Part shown: positions 34,555 to 46,635 of the stretch, piece after piece | How positions within the stretch are numbered: position 1 is the first letter of the stretch | Layout: each line of letters opens with the position of its first letter | Assembly (NCBI GenBank): GCA_029204225.1 | Contig: CM055098.1 | Coordinates: 50,922,871-50,986,870, forward strand | Origin: Diphasiastrum complanatum | Taxonomy: Eukaryota; Streptophyta; Lycopodiopsida; Lycopodiales; Lycopodiaceae | DNA length: 64,000 bases | Direction: 5' to 3' | Notes under the pieces: model-generated | What the model saw: only the letters and a program-made list of their open reading frames with translations | What the model was told of the DNA's origin: nothing | Database searches by the model: none | Program-made: the position numbers and the translations under genes

Positions 34555-35330
34555 ATCAGATATGTTAGAGGTCCATATCGACTCATCCGATGAGAGAACT
34601 CCGTGGTCACAGACCAAGAAAAGAGGTGGCGAAAATCCAGGAAAGCAAAAGCAAGGCTATGGAGGAGGACAAAAGGATCCTTAAAGGAGCATTCGAAGAA
34701 CATTGACATCACATAGCTCAAACATGATACAGATTGAGTAAAGTAGGATATAAGAACACTTCCTTGCTGATCTTTTGCCTTTACACAAGTCTTCAAACAT
34801 CTGCAAAATAGATCCTCATTGCTTTGACCCTTGAGTTTAATATTAATGCCTTTTCCTAGCTTCAAATTGCCAAATTTCACTTGGTTTTGATGAAGCAAAC
34901 AAAGACCAACCATATGCTCTTCCAGAAGCACAAATTTCACAAATCCAAATCTCTGTAAAACTAGCACCTCAAACATGTAATTGAGATCACAAAATATTAC
35001 TCCAAAAACATCTTCACTAGCCATAGTGAAATCCATGTCACCACCATAAAAAATGAGATAGATTCTATGATCCTCCTCCAACATGAAGTAGAATAGGTGA
35101 AGATGAGTGTCAAACCTGATTTTGAATTTTTCAATCTTTGAAATGACTTGATACTTAAACTCCCATATTATCTTGCAAAATAAGTAGCATGATGTAGAAA
35201 GATGTGCTGCAAAACACAATAATAAAAGGCAAATTATTAAGAACAAAATCATCAAAGTGTCGCCAAAATCATAGAACATTACAATGTAATGTGTAACGTG
35301 ATCTTTCAAAACGATCTTGTACACATCTGA
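34555..35330 (-). pseudogene. Second copy of the unfamiliar copia-associated reading frame
   Basis: The minus strand carries VYKIVLKDHVTHYIVMFYDF followed by a strong membrane segment FLIICLLLLCFAA, then KIEKFKIRFDTHLHLFYFM, IYLIFYGGDMDF, CDLNYMFE, EHMVGLCLLHQNQ, GNLKLGKGIN and CVKAKDQQGSVL up to SCLSYVMSMFF. It is near-identical to 52980-53450 apart from a deletion of seven codons after KFVL. It is clearly related to the extra ORF at 14508-15971. Compared with that ORF, the VYK-membrane block stands before rather than after the RFDTH block. The last 80 bp (34565-34690) are not part of that domain: on the + strand they read DERTPWSQTKKRGGENPGKQ, also found in the 53.5 kb copy. No LTRs frame it. 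Confidence 0.6.
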
Positions 35331-35499
35331 AGAATGTGGTGGAATGCTATTGCAAAGAACTAATATGATGACAAGTTTTCCTTTCTAATAACACCTATAA
35401 GTGTTTCAAAGTTCTTCCACACTTGTGTCTTTTGCATTCATGCACTTCCTTTGTTCTCAAAATCTTGTGTGGCTGAAACAATTTCTTTCCAAATACCAT
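35331..35499. other. Short junction between fragments, nothing recognised
   Basis: AT-rich sequence between the minus-strand reading frame and the + strand RNase H tail; no feature supported. Confidence 0.4.
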
Positions 35500-35671
35500 A
35501 GAATGTTAAGCAGAGGACATTGTTTTGGAGCATGTGGATACTACATCATGTGTGGTTGATCTTCTCACTTAGCCTTTGCTTAATGCTTCATTTATTAAGC
35601 ATAGATTAGCCATGTTAGTTGTTAGCAAATCTATCTTGCAACATGTTGCATAACTAGTTCTATTTTAAGGA
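35500..35671 (+). pseudogene. Copia pol C-terminal tail
   Basis: The + strand reads VLEHVDTTSCVVDLLT, a stop, then PLLNASFIKHRLAM. It aligns with HVSSKECVADIFTKPLGKDL of the intact element. It ends in AAGGAG directly before TGTGAAAG. Confidence 0.75.
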
Positions 35672-36008
35672 GTGTGAAAGTTGGTAAAATTAGGCTAGTT
35701 ATTTTCCTTGCTAGATGCCATCATGGGGTTGGATTTATGTTCACCACTTGTACATATTTTTATGTTGATTTTGAAGAGTCAAAAGGCTTTCAACTCGAGT
35801 TCTAGTGAGATGGTGACATGTGTCACAAAATGTAAGGATTGGTATTTTGCTGGTATGCAATCAAATGCACATCTCAATATCAAATTTGGCCCAATCAAAT
35901 TAAGAGGTGTAGATCATAAGGCCAATCACATTAAGAGGTGCAAAATGTTTGTTCCAATCATGTTTAGAGGTGAAAATTACTTGGCCAATCAAATTATGTG
36001 GTTCAAGC
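35672..36008 (+). repeat. Start of an old copia 3' LTR containing a minisatellite, interrupted by an insertion
   Basis: TGTGAAAGTTGG after the polypurine tract marks an LTR start. From 35888 units of about 31 bp recur: CCAATCAAATTAAGAGGTG, CCAATCACATTAAGAGGTG, CCAATCATGTTTAGAGGTG, CCAATCAAATTATGTGG. The series is broken at 36008 by the intact copia element and resumes at 42445 with GTCCAATCATGGAGAGAGGTG and two further variants to about 42535. Confidence 0.7.
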
Positions 36009-36663
36009 TGTGAAAAATACAGATCCTAAGTGGATCTAAACTCCAAGATCATTGGCTTGAATGCTTGCACTCCAAACTACATAAGCTAGGAATTGGCAAC
36101 ACATTCTATGCTACCTAGAATGCAAAGAACTTGATCAAAAAGCATTTATCACAAATGGAAACTTCCATAAACATCAAGTGCGGCCCAAAATAGCATTATA
36201 CAGTCCATAATACATCAGCCTACCACTTTTGGAAAGCACCTAAGATCATACACAATAGCTTGAAGACAATACACACAACAATGCTCTCAATGGAGGAAGA
36301 AACAATGACAATGATCTATTGATCTCAATGAAGCATACAAAAGGTTTCTCCAACCTGTTCTCCACGACTTCCCTACTATTTATGGATGAGGAAGATGACT
36401 CTCTCTCCTCTCTCTAGAAGGTACTTGACCCTAGATATTCCCTATATAGGAAAAATAGCTAAAAATGGCTTATATGACCAAAATACATCAAAATGGTCTC
36501 ATTTTGAAGGGTATGAAGTTTGACACTTCATCATACTGAAAAAATACAGTAAATAAAAACATTGTGGCCTGGTTCACACGTGTGAAACTCCAGAACCAAA
36601 ACTATTTACAATTTTAGCCAATTTAGGCCTCAAACTAGCTAGGAAATGTTGACAATTTTCACA
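36009..36663 (-). repeat. 3' LTR of the intact copia
   Basis: It starts TGTGAAAAATACAG and ends TTGACAATTTTCACA. CACACGTGTG at 36575-36584. The gag-pol stop TGA (36661-36659) lies inside its first bases. Confidence 0.95.
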
Positions 36664-39600
36664 CTCCCTCTTCAACATTGGATGCTAGTTTCAACATAGT
36701 CTTTGAGCACATTCCAAGATTAGATCTATGCATTAAATATAGGTCCTTTCCCAATGGTTTGGTGAAGATATCAGCCACACACTCCTTTGAAGAGACATGT
36801 TGAAGCTCCACCTCTTTGGCAATGACTTGATCTCTCACAAAATGGTGAGCAATCTCAATGTGCTTGCTCCTTGCATGAAAAACAGGATTGCTTGCCAAGC
36901 TTTGGGCTGAAAGGTTATCACAAAGTATGATTGGAGTCTTCTCTGGTTCCAGCAAGTGAAGATCCAATAACATCCTCTTGATCCAAAGAATCTCCTTGGT
37001 GCATGTTGTTAATGCCTTGTACTCGGCTTCGGTGGAAGATAGAGAGATAGTTGGTTGCTTCTTTGATAGCCATGAGACCACTCCATCTCCAAGATAGATT
37101 GCAAAGGCACTTGTTGACTTCCTATCCATTTGATCACCTGCAAAATCTGAATCTGAAAATCCACAAAGGTTAGGTGTAGTACCTCCATACAAGATGCCAA
37201 AATCTCTAGATCCCGAGATGTATCTAAGTACTCTCTTTCCTAGCTTCCAATGAGCCTCACTAGGATCTTGCATAAATTGACTTAGTTTACCAACCACAAA
37301 GCTTAGATCAGGTCTTGTGATGATTAACCATATAAGAGATCCTATTAGCTTTCTATAGAGAGTAATGTCCTTGAAGGATCTTTCATTACTTCTTGTAGTT
37401 AGCTTTACATTTGATTCCATAGGAGTAGAAACAACTTTACAATCTTCCATATGAAACCTTTTTAGAATAGAGTTAACATACTTTTCTTGACATATGAATG
37501 TAGATTTAGAAGTTCTAATAATCTCTATTCCTAAGATATAATGAAGTTTACCAAGATCTTGAATTTCAAACTCTCTTTTGAGTGCCATCTTGATTTCATC
37601 TATATCTAGATTGTTACCACCACTTAAGATAATGTCATCAACATAGATCAAAAGTAAAGTGATATCATTTTCATTCAATCTAAAGTAGAGAGAATGATCA
37701 TACTCACTCATAACAAAGTTTTGAGAAAGTAAGAAGGAATTGAGCTTAGCATACCAACTCCTTGGTGCTTGCTTTAGCCCATACAAACTCTTTTGGAGAT
37801 AGCACACATGATTAGGCTCATCATGTGAAACATAGCCCTCGGGTTGCTCCATGTAAATATCTTCTTCAAGATCACCATTCAAGAAGGCATTAGTAACATC
37901 CATTCGCCACATATCCCAATCATAAAGAGTTGCAAGAGAGATTAGGATTCGAATAGTTACCATCTTTGCCACGGGTGCAAAGGTCTCATCATAGTCAATA
38001 CCATATTCTTGAGCATACCCCTTTGCCACCAACCTTGCCTTGTACTTGTTGATTGATCCATCTTGATTTGTCTTGATCTTGAAGATCCACTTACAACCAA
38101 TTGCCTTCTTGTCCTTTGGAAGCTTTACCAACCTCCATGTGTTGCTTTTGATGAGTGCTTGATGCTCATGATCCATGGCTTGGATCCATTCCTTCTTTTG
38201 AATTGCTTCACCTACACAAGTTGGTTCATCAAAAGAGGTAAGAAAAGCAAAGTTAGAGTTGTCCACCACTTGCTTTCCTTTTTCATCATAGGTTAGCCTT
38301 GATGGCTTAGCCCTTTGCCTTTGAGTCTTCCTTGAAGTTTGCTTTGGAGTGGCATCTCCATCTTCATCCAAGACATCTTGCACATCATGATGATTAGTAG
38401 GCACATCAACATCAACATCAACAACATTGGAAACATTCTCTTCATGAAAGATGACATCCCTACTTATGACAACTTTCTTTGTAGAAGGAATGTACACTTT
38501 GTAAGCCTTGCTTACTTCACTATAGCCAACAAACACACCCTTCTTTGATGAAGGATCTTCTTTAGTTCTATCATCAAGTGTGATATTGACAAAACATGTA
38601 CATCCAAAGATCCTACAATGCTTGACACTCGGCCTTCTACCATAAAGAACCTCATGAGGAGTTTTACCATCCAAGGAAGCACTTGTCCATCTATTACATA
38701 GATAGTTAGCACATGCTAAAGCTTCCCCCCAAAAAGACTTAGCAAGATTAGCATGTAGTCTCATTGCCTTGGCACATTCACAAAGGGTTCTATTCTTCCT
38801 CTCGGCCACTCCATTCTGTTGTGGAGTCCTAGGACTAGACATCTCCCTCTTAATCCCATGTGCTATACAAAAGTCTTTGAACCTATTTGAGGTGTATTCC
38901 CCTCCATTATCAGATCTTAAGCATTTGATCTTTGTATTGAATTGGTTTTCCATTTCATTCTTGAACTTGACAAATGCAGCAAACACTTCATCCTTACTTT
39001 CAAGAAGATAGATCCAAGTATACCTACTAAAGTCATCAATGAAAGTTGCATACATCTTTGCCCCACCATTGCTAGTTGTACTAGAAGAATGAATATCAGA
39101 ATGCACAAGTTGAAAAGCTTCTTTAGATCTAGAAGTAGATCTAGAATAAGCAAGTCTATGAGATTTGGACAAGGCACAATGTTCACAAACACTATTGTTT
39201 GCAACAAGACTTTTAGGGAGACCAAGAACAAGCTCTTTCTTTGCCATTACCTCCAAAGATTTGAAGTTGGGATGGCCCAACCTCTTGTGCCAAACTTCTT
39301 GGTTTGTCAATTGCTCCCTAGCCATACATCCTTCATGATTAGAGATCACACATGCATCAAGCTTGAAAAGTTTACCATGCCTCCTACCTTGAGCAATCAA
39401 GGATCCACATTTACTTATCAAACATGCATCTCCAATGAACTCCACATCAAGTCCTTTGTCAATCATTTGACTTACACTAAGCAAATTCTTAGTGATTGAA
39501 GGAATGTACAAAACATTTTCAAGATTTGCTTTCCTATTTGTTGAAAGGGAAATAGGAATAGTGCCTATGCCTTTGATGTCACATTGACCATCATTTGCAG

Positions 39601-40612
39601 TGTAGATGATGTTACCTTCTCCCTCATAAGACAATAAGGATGTAAAGTATTCCTTATGTCTTGTCATGTGAGATGAGGCTCCACTATCAATCCACCAAGG
39701 ATCATTATCATCTATGTTGGCTAACAAACTTGAAGTCATAACAAGTGATTCACATGTGTTATGTTCTTCCTCATCTATTGTAAGATTTCCTTGCCTCTCT
39801 CCTTGCTCTCTTTTCTTCTTATAACATTCATTTGCAAAATGACCTTTTATCCCACAATAAAAGCACTTGAACTTTGACTTATTGTTCTTAGTAGAAGAGG
39901 AAGAGGAAGAGTGATCATCATGATCAAAGTTACCACCTTTGGACCATTTCCCTTTGCCTTTACCTTTGCCCTTGAATTTGCCTTTTGTGAAGAAAGCCTC
40001 TTCACCTCCACCTTGCAAGGATGCACCATCAAGCTTTGATTGCAACCTATGTTCTTCAGCCAATAAGATTTCTTGCAAGTCAACCACACTTGGCAAGACT
40101 CTTTGAATGGCAAAACTTTGCACAAGGTTAGCATGTTCATTTAGCAAACCATTCAACATAACTTGGACTATTTCACCATCTTTTATGTTCTCATCAATGC
40201 ATGCTAAATCATCACTTAGGGACTTAACTCTCAAGATAAATGCATGAGCACTTTCACCCTCTCTTTGCCTACTAGAAAATATTTGTCTCCTTAGGGTCAA
40301 TACCCTAGATGTGGACTTTGATTCAAAGAGCTTCTTTAAGGCATTCCATGCCTCACTTGCACTTTGACACTTTCCAACTTCCTTGAGAAGTTCATTTGTA
40401 ACATTCATTTTAATGATATGAAGAGCCCTTTTGGCCTTCTTATCAAACCTTTGTTGCTCTTGAAGTGTGAGAGGTCTCTCTTCAATTTCTGCAACTATGT
40501 CCATGAGTTCATTCAACTCAAGTAAGGACTCCATCCTCACTTTCCAAGTAGAGTAGTTTGATGAACTCAACCTTTCACTAGACTCTAGCATGATCCCACC
40601 ATTGGAAGCCAT
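36659..40612 (-). CDS. Gag-Pol polyprotein of the intact copia element
   Basis: A single 1317-residue frame from ATG 40612 encodes all copia functions. Gag: residues 1-200, with NYSTWKVRMESLL. CCHC knuckle: CFYCGIKGHFANEC, 250-263. Aspartic protease: WWIDSGASSHMT, catalytic D309. Integrase zinc region: WHKRLGH (441-447) with C476 and C479. Integrase triad: D506 (VHSD), D568 (SDNGGEY) and E604 (GVAERKN). Reverse transcriptase: about 810-1060, with D905 in RMDVTNAFLNG and YVDD at 990-993. RNase H: FSDSDFAGD (1152-1160), STEAEYKAL and CDN (1231-1233), then the tail DIFTKPL. Every catalytic residue I can check is present. Like other plant copia elements it has one frame, so Gag and Pol must be balanced by splicing or processing. 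The stop codon uses the TGA of the LTR terminus TGTGA. Confidence 0.97.
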   Translation of the reverse strand: MASNGGIMLESSERLSSSNYSTWKVRMESLLELNELMDIVAEIEERPLTLQEQQRFDKKAKRALHIIKMNVTNELLKEVGKCQSASEAWNALKKLFESKSTSRVLTLRRQIFSSRQREGESAHAFILRVKSLSDDLACIDENIKDGEIVQVMLNGLLNEHANLVQSFAIQRVLPSVVDLQEILLAEEHRLQSKLDGASLQGGGEEAFFTKGKFKGKGKGKGKWSKGGNFDHDDHSSSSSSTKNNKSKFKCFYCGIKGHFANECYKKKREQGERQGNLTIDEEEHNTCESLVMTSSLLANIDDNDPWWIDSGASSHMTRHKEYFTSLLSYEGEGNIIYTANDGQCDIKGIGTIPISLSTNRKANLENVLYIPSITKNLLSVSQMIDKGLDVEFIGDACLISKCGSLIAQGRRHGKLFKLDACVISNHEGCMAREQLTNQEVWHKRLGHPNFKSLEVMAKKELVLGLPKSLVANNSVCEHCALSKSHRLAYSRSTSRSKEAFQLVHSDIHSSSTTSNGGAKMYATFIDDFSRYTWIYLLESKDEVFAAFVKFKNEMENQFNTKIKCLRSDNGGEYTSNRFKDFCIAHGIKREMSSPRTPQQNGVAERKNRTLCECAKAMRLHANLAKSFWGEALACANYLCNRWTSASLDGKTPHEVLYGRRPSVKHCRIFGCTCFVNITLDDRTKEDPSSKKGVFVGYSEVSKAYKVYIPSTKKVVISRDVIFHEENVSNVVDVDVDVPTNHHDVQDVLDEDGDATPKQTSRKTQRQRAKPSRLTYDEKGKQVVDNSNFAFLTSFDEPTCVGEAIQKKEWIQAMDHEHQALIKSNTWRLVKLPKDKKAIGCKWIFKIKTNQDGSINKYKARLVAKGYAQEYGIDYDETFAPVAKMVTIRILISLATLYDWDMWRMDVTNAFLNGDLEEDIYMEQPEGYVSHDEPNHVCYLQKSLYGLKQAPRSWYAKLNSFLLSQNFVMSEYDHSLYFRLNENDITLLLIYVDDIILSGGNNLDIDEIKMALKREFEIQDLGKLHYILGIEIIRTSKSTFICQEKYVNSILKRFHMEDCKVVSTPMESNVKLTTRSNERSFKDITLYRKLIGSLIWLIITRPDLSFVVGKLSQFMQDPSEAHWKLGKRVLRYISGSRDFGILYGGTTPNLCGFSDSDFAGDQMDRKSTSAFAIYLGDGVVSWLSKKQPTISLSSTEAEYKALTTCTKEILWIKRMLLDLHLLEPEKTPIILCDNLSAQSLASNPVFHARSKHIEIAHHFVRDQVIAKEVELQHVSSKECVADIFTKPLGKDLYLMHRSNLGMCSKTMLKLASNVEEGV

Positions 40613-41772
40613 GATTCTAATGTTTCTTCAACTTTTAGGTTCTGTCCTAAAGCACTTAGCACTCACTTTTCTCTCAACAAATGATAGATAAAGAGATCTA
40701 TGAAGATTTAGGACCCTAAAACACTTCTATCTTGAACCTAGATGGTTTCCAAGCATAGAAAGGAAGATTGAAACACATGCAACACTTTGCACACACTAAG
40801 AATGGATTACAAAATCAAACCAACCTGAACACACTCTTGCTTAAGCTCTCAAACTTTCCAGCAAGTGACCAAATCAAGTTATGGTGTGAAGAGTTACTTG
40901 CATTCTTAGAAAATACCCAAAACTAGGATGCCAAGATTACCTAGTAATGAACAAACTTGATCAACATATGATCAACACACTAAGATATTGATTCAACCTG
41001 TAAAACCACATGTAAACCACACTTCTAAAAGTTTATAAACTCCAGCAAGTGATAAATACAAGATTTAGAGGTGAATGAATGAGCACACTTAGTGAATCAC
41101 AAGACTAGCTTCACTATCTTGTCAAATCTTGGTGTTTAGATGTAGATCTAAGATCACTTCACATGAGAATGTTCCTCAACCTGTTAAGAACCTGAAAACA
41201 CACTTGCATAATGGTTAACACCTTCCAGCAAATGCTCCAATCAAATTACATAAGGAGAGTTACTTACATGCTCAACAAAGTACACCAAAAATTATGCCAA
41301 AATTGATGACAATCTTTACAATATGCTCTTCACAATGGAGCTTACAATATGTTCACCCAAAAAAGGGGATCTTTCATCCAAATGGGAGCTTTGCTCAGCC
41401 TTTAGGAGAATTACAACTCACTCAAAAGAGCATTTGTCATCCACTTAAGGAGAAGTTTCATCCACTTAAGGAGAGTGTTCATCCAAGAATGGAGATTGTC
41501 AACAATAGGATTGAAAAGAACATTGTTAGTATTGAATATGCACAAGCCTCACAATCACAAATGATTAGGTGTTATGATCTGATCCAAAATAGTTTCTTTT
41601 CAGCCTCTGATCTTCAATAGACCTGAAATATGCTTTTGATCCACAAGTTCAACTCACAAAACAAAGGTTAGTAAGATTTGATCAACAAAGCAATGCAAAA
41701 TCATGCTAGAACTTGATCAAACATCCAAATATCACCAAAAATGGAATACTTACTGTAAATAGAAGCCAACCA

Positions 41773-41784
41773 GCTCTGATACCA
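41773..41784 (-). other. Primer-binding site, initiator-Met tRNA
   Basis: GCTCTGATACCA on the + strand abuts the LTR that starts at 41785. The 1.16 kb between it and the gag start (40613-41772) is an untranslated leader without a supported ORF on the element strand. Confidence 0.95.
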
Positions 41785-42439
41785 TGTGAAAAATACAGAT
41801 CCTAAGTGGATCTAAACTCCAAGATCATTGGCTTGAATGCTTGCACTCCAAACTACATAAGCTAGGAATTGGCAACACATTCTATGCTACCTAGAATGCA
41901 AAGAACTTGATCAAAAAGCATTTATCACAAATGGAAACTTCCATAAACATCAAGTGCGGCCCAAAATAGCATTATACAGTCCATAATACATCAGCCTACC
42001 ACTTTTGGAAAGCACCTAAGATCATACACAATAGCTTGAAGACAATACACACAACAATGCTCTCAATGGAGGAAGAAACAATGACAATGATCTATTGATC
42101 TCAATGAAGCATACAAAAGGTTTCTCCAACCTGTTCTCCACGACTTCCCTACTATTTATGGATGAGGAAGATGACTCTCTCTCCTCTCTCTAGAAGGTAC
42201 TTGACCCTAGATATTCCCTATATAGGAAAAATAGCTAAAAATGGCTTATATGACCAAAATACATCAAAATGGTCTCATTTTGAAGGGTATGAAGTTTGAC
42301 ACTTCATCATACTGAAAAAATACAGTAAATAAAAACATTGTGGCCTGGTTCACACGTGTGAAACTCCAGAACCAAAACTATTTACAATTTTAGCCAATTT
42401 AGGCCTCAAACTAGCTAGGAAATGTTGACAATTTTCACA
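41785..42439 (-). repeat. 5' LTR of the intact copia
   Basis: A 655-bp LTR matching 36009-36663 throughout by eye. On the minus strand CTATATAG (42219-42225 region) is the probable TATA box, and CACACGTGTG lies at 42351-42360. Confidence 0.95.
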
Positions 42440-42444
42440 CAAGC

Positions 42445-43575
<1,131 letters not shown>

Positions 43576-43730
43576 CTCATTGCCAAATGTTGGAGGCATT
43601 GAATAGCACGTTCATTAGCAAGCATAGAAGTAACTCATTGCCAAATCTTGAAAGCATTGAATGCCACATTCATTAGCAAACAGATGAGCAGCTCATTGCT
43701 AAGTCTTGAAGGCATCGAACAACATGCTAG
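43576..43730. repeat. Three-unit tandem repeat, period 58 bp
   Basis: Units start CTCATTGCC at 43576 and 43634 and CTCATTGCT at 43692, each followed by AAATSTTGRARGCATTGAA-type sequence and, in the first two, CATTCATTAGCAA-type sequence. Confidence 0.85.
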
Positions 43731-44936
43731 TTGGTGGTGGTAAGATCAAAGGAAAAGGTGATCGACCAATTCCTGGCTCTTCCCTGTCCTTTTGCTTTGA
43801 TGCTTCACAAATAAGTCTCAAAAAATTTGGCATGAAAGGGAGCATTATTAATAGCCTTTGAGATGGACAACAAAAGGAGTGTGTACATATATTTGAGTTT
43901 CATTGTTTCATCTTTGCTTCATATCTTAGATCTTTCTCAATGCCATGTGCATAACCTTCACTCCTCTTTCTGTGCGTAGTTGGATTTTAGATTTAATTTG
44001 GAGTCTTTCTTGAACCCGAGGGTTAATGGAGTAGTCGTGATAGAACAGTCTGTCGCTAGATATGCTTGTGTTAGTTTTTTCCATCATTGTCAATTTGGAG
44101 TGTGGATTTTAAGCTGCATTGGAGCAAGATTCGACTCTTTAACATGGGTTTCATGTAGCTTTAGCTTCATGAAACATTGTAGATAAATAGTAGAATTGAA
44201 GTAAAAATGCCACACTAGACTATAAACTAGAGGATCAAAATGGAATGCATAAATAAAATCATATTATACAATAAAAACCCTGACCCTAATTCAAACCTTG
44301 GCTTTGATTTATTACCAAGACCAACCCTTAGGCAAGTTTTTTTCCTAAGAGCCTTTGAATATCAGGGTAAAATGTTTCATTTTGTTCATTGACTCATGTC
44401 AATAAGGAATTGATAAACTATCCAAAACTATTGAGATAATAGTGGTTGTTTAGCCTTTTAAGCTCCACTATACAGCCCACTGAGTCAATTGAGGGCATGA
44501 CAATCTATATAAGCATTAATGTTAATCTAATTTTGGAATGCAATGCAACGATCCCAACGATACAAATCTGAACGAAATATGTCAAAATCTAATTGTCTAA
44601 AGCCACAGAAAATTCAGTGAAGACCAGAGATCATTTCAGCTTCCATGATTTTTTTCATTGCAATAAAACAATCTTTATTATGTGCTAAGATTAAGTGGTA
44701 TGACATTAGCCATGATTATCGTCAAGGATGGATTATACTTAGCTAGAAATGTAGCAAATGCTTACATCTCATTTGCACTACGAGGCGAGTTGTTTATCAA
44801 GACGAGTAGACCCGATAATGGTAGTAATCTGAGGTGTTATAGAGCGGTTGTAGAGGGAATCAATTTCATGGCCATGAAATAAAGATATTATTTGACGTAG
44901 AGTGTGTTTGAACTTTGATCATGATGAGGCATAAAT
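43731..44936. other. Intergenic stretch, no gene seen
   Basis: Short open stretches only; no domain, repeat or splice structure was supported. Confidence 0.45.
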
Positions 44937-45586
44937 TGTGAAAGATTCAACTAATTTCATAATATTTTGTTATATTTTCATGTTTGGCATATTGAGGCCA
45001 AAATTTGTTTAAGACTTAGAGATTGACTTTTTGAAAGTTCATTAGTCTAAATGTCATTTGAATAAACACTTTTTGAAAGTGTGGGAAAGTTAGAATGCGA
45101 GTTTGAGTAGATTCAAATTTGAATAGTTGGGTACATTGAATCTAGACCCAGAAATAGTAGGGTTAGCATTTTGGTGGGAAAGCCAAGTGGCCAAATAAGT
45201 TCTGGACCTGTTATAAAAGGATGTAACTCGTGGAGAGAGCAATCTTCTCTCTTCTCTGTCTCATTTCATGCTTATACATGGTTCTCTTGGGTTCTACTAT
45301 CCATTGGTGCACTATGTTGGTGATTGCTTGCAATTCTATGGGTATAATGATCATTTATTGCTATGTTTGGATCCACACGTGTGAAATACAGCAGCTTGCT
45401 GGTTTTGTACGGACAGAACAGTACTTTATCATTCCAATCAAGTTTGATCGAGTTCTATTAGTGTTTGCATCTCATTTTATGTGTAGATGCTGATTTTTCT
45501 ACATTGGTGAGACTGGTAGTGTATTTCTCTTTCTAACCAAAGATCATTTAAGTGGATTGGACCTTAAGGATATGCAATCCTTCAAA
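44937..45586 (+). repeat. Copia 5' LTR, same family as the 13.5-19 kb element
   Basis: It runs from TGTGAAAGATTC to CCTTCAAA. TTATAAAAGGATGTAACTCG (45211-45230) gives the TATA region, and CACACGTGTG lies at 45374-45383. It is considerably diverged from the LTRs at 13.5 and 18.4 kb, but recognisable throughout. Confidence 0.85.
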
Positions 45587-46109
45587 TGGTATCAGAGCTT
45601 GTGTTTTAGGTTATGAAGGAGGAAATCAGATCTATCAATGATTTGGTGGAGATATCAAGTCTAGAGCATGCTGGAGAGGATTCCACACCAAAATCGAGTT
45701 TTTTGCTTTTGTAAATTGGATCTTTTGTAGATCAAAACCCTATATAGGTTTATAAACTTGATCAATTCTGATTTTTAAATTCACATACTGGATTTGGCTG
45801 ATTTTTGAATCATTGGATTAGCCTAAGTGGTGGCTAACAGATTGCATATCAAATTTTCAGAATTTGCATGTAGATTTGGAATAGTCAATTTTTTGTGATT
45901 TTGTCAAAACCCTAATTTTGATTGGATATCTAGATAATGAGGTTGTTGGACGTTATTTGAGTTTGTTTCAATCTTAGGAAGTGGAAAAAATCATTAGATT
46001 GAGGATAGATCATAGGTTGATCAAGATTCCGTGATTCTATGTGTTGATTTGCTTCGTATAAGTGCTAGAAGAGAATTTTTAAGATAGTTTCAAATCTTGG
46101 TGATTTCTT

Positions 46110-46619
46110 TTGGAAGCATTTGATGAAGAAAGTCCAAGTACTTTTTTTTTTAAAATGAAAGCATTGAATGATGAGTTGGCTTGCATTAATGAAAGCATTA
46201 AGGAAGGAGAGCTTATTCAAGTAATTCTTAATGGGTTGTTGGATGCTCATGCTAACATTGTTCAAAGTATTCCTATTCAAAAGACTTTGCCAAGTTTGAT
46301 GGATCTTCAAGAGATCTTGATCAACGAGGAATATAGGCTTCAAGCAAGAGGTGGATCTACATCGACACTTCAAGAGGATGTTATATTCACAAAGGGCAAA
46401 TTCAAGGGCAAAACCAAAAGTAAGTGGTCTAAAGGGCAAGATCAAATGGATTCTTCTTCAAGTGGAAAAAATAATTATAGATCAAAGCTCACATGCTTCT
46501 ATTGTGGCATCAAAGGACACTTTGCAAGTGAGTGCTACAAGAAGAAGAGAGATCAAGGAGACAAGCAAGGTAATCTTACTCTTGATGAGGGGATGGAAGA
46601 GAATCAGAGAGGATTATAG
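46110..46619 (+). pseudogene. Partial copia Gag with zinc knuckle
   Basis: The frame holds ALNDELACINESIKEGELIQ, VILNGLLDAHANIVQS, MDLQEILINEEYRLQARGG, a basic KGKFKGKTKSKWSKG linker and the CCHC knuckle CFYCGIKGHFASEC. It ends at TAG 46617-46619 shortly after the knuckle. The N-terminal third present in other copies is missing, so no functional Gag is made. Confidence 0.88.
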
Positions 46620-46635
46620 AACAAGGGAGAGTTTT

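Larger units (their letters stand above)
36009..42439 (-). mobile_element. Intact, apparently young autonomous Ty1/copia retrotransposon
   Basis: A 6431-bp element with 655-bp LTRs (36009-36663 and 41785-42439) and a perfect TSD, CAAGC at 36004-36008 and 42440-42444. The LTRs look identical over their full length by eye. The primer site GCTCTGATACCA (41773-41784) touches the 5' LTR, and the CTCCCTCTTC polypurine complement touches the 3' LTR. One uninterrupted gag-pol of 1317 codons fills the centre. Equal LTRs, a clean TSD and an open frame all point to a recent insertion with possible activity. It is nested in an older LTR. Its family is close to the 13.5-19 kb element (same Gag wording, same zinc knuckle and same EEGV end), for which it is a plausible helper. 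Confidence 0.97.
44937..46619 (+). mobile_element. Truncated copia: 5' LTR, leader and partial gag
   Basis: It starts with a 650-bp LTR, followed by the primer site TGGTATCAGAGC at 45587-45598 and a leader that matches the 13.5-19 kb element in reverse (AACCCTAATTTTGATTGGAT and TAGATCATAGGTTGATCAAG). It then jumps within about 46090-46110 straight to the middle of gag, so the ATG and about 110 codons are deleted. The gag ends at 46619 and nothing of protease or pol follows. The right end is truncated, so no second LTR or TSD exists. Confidence 0.88.
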
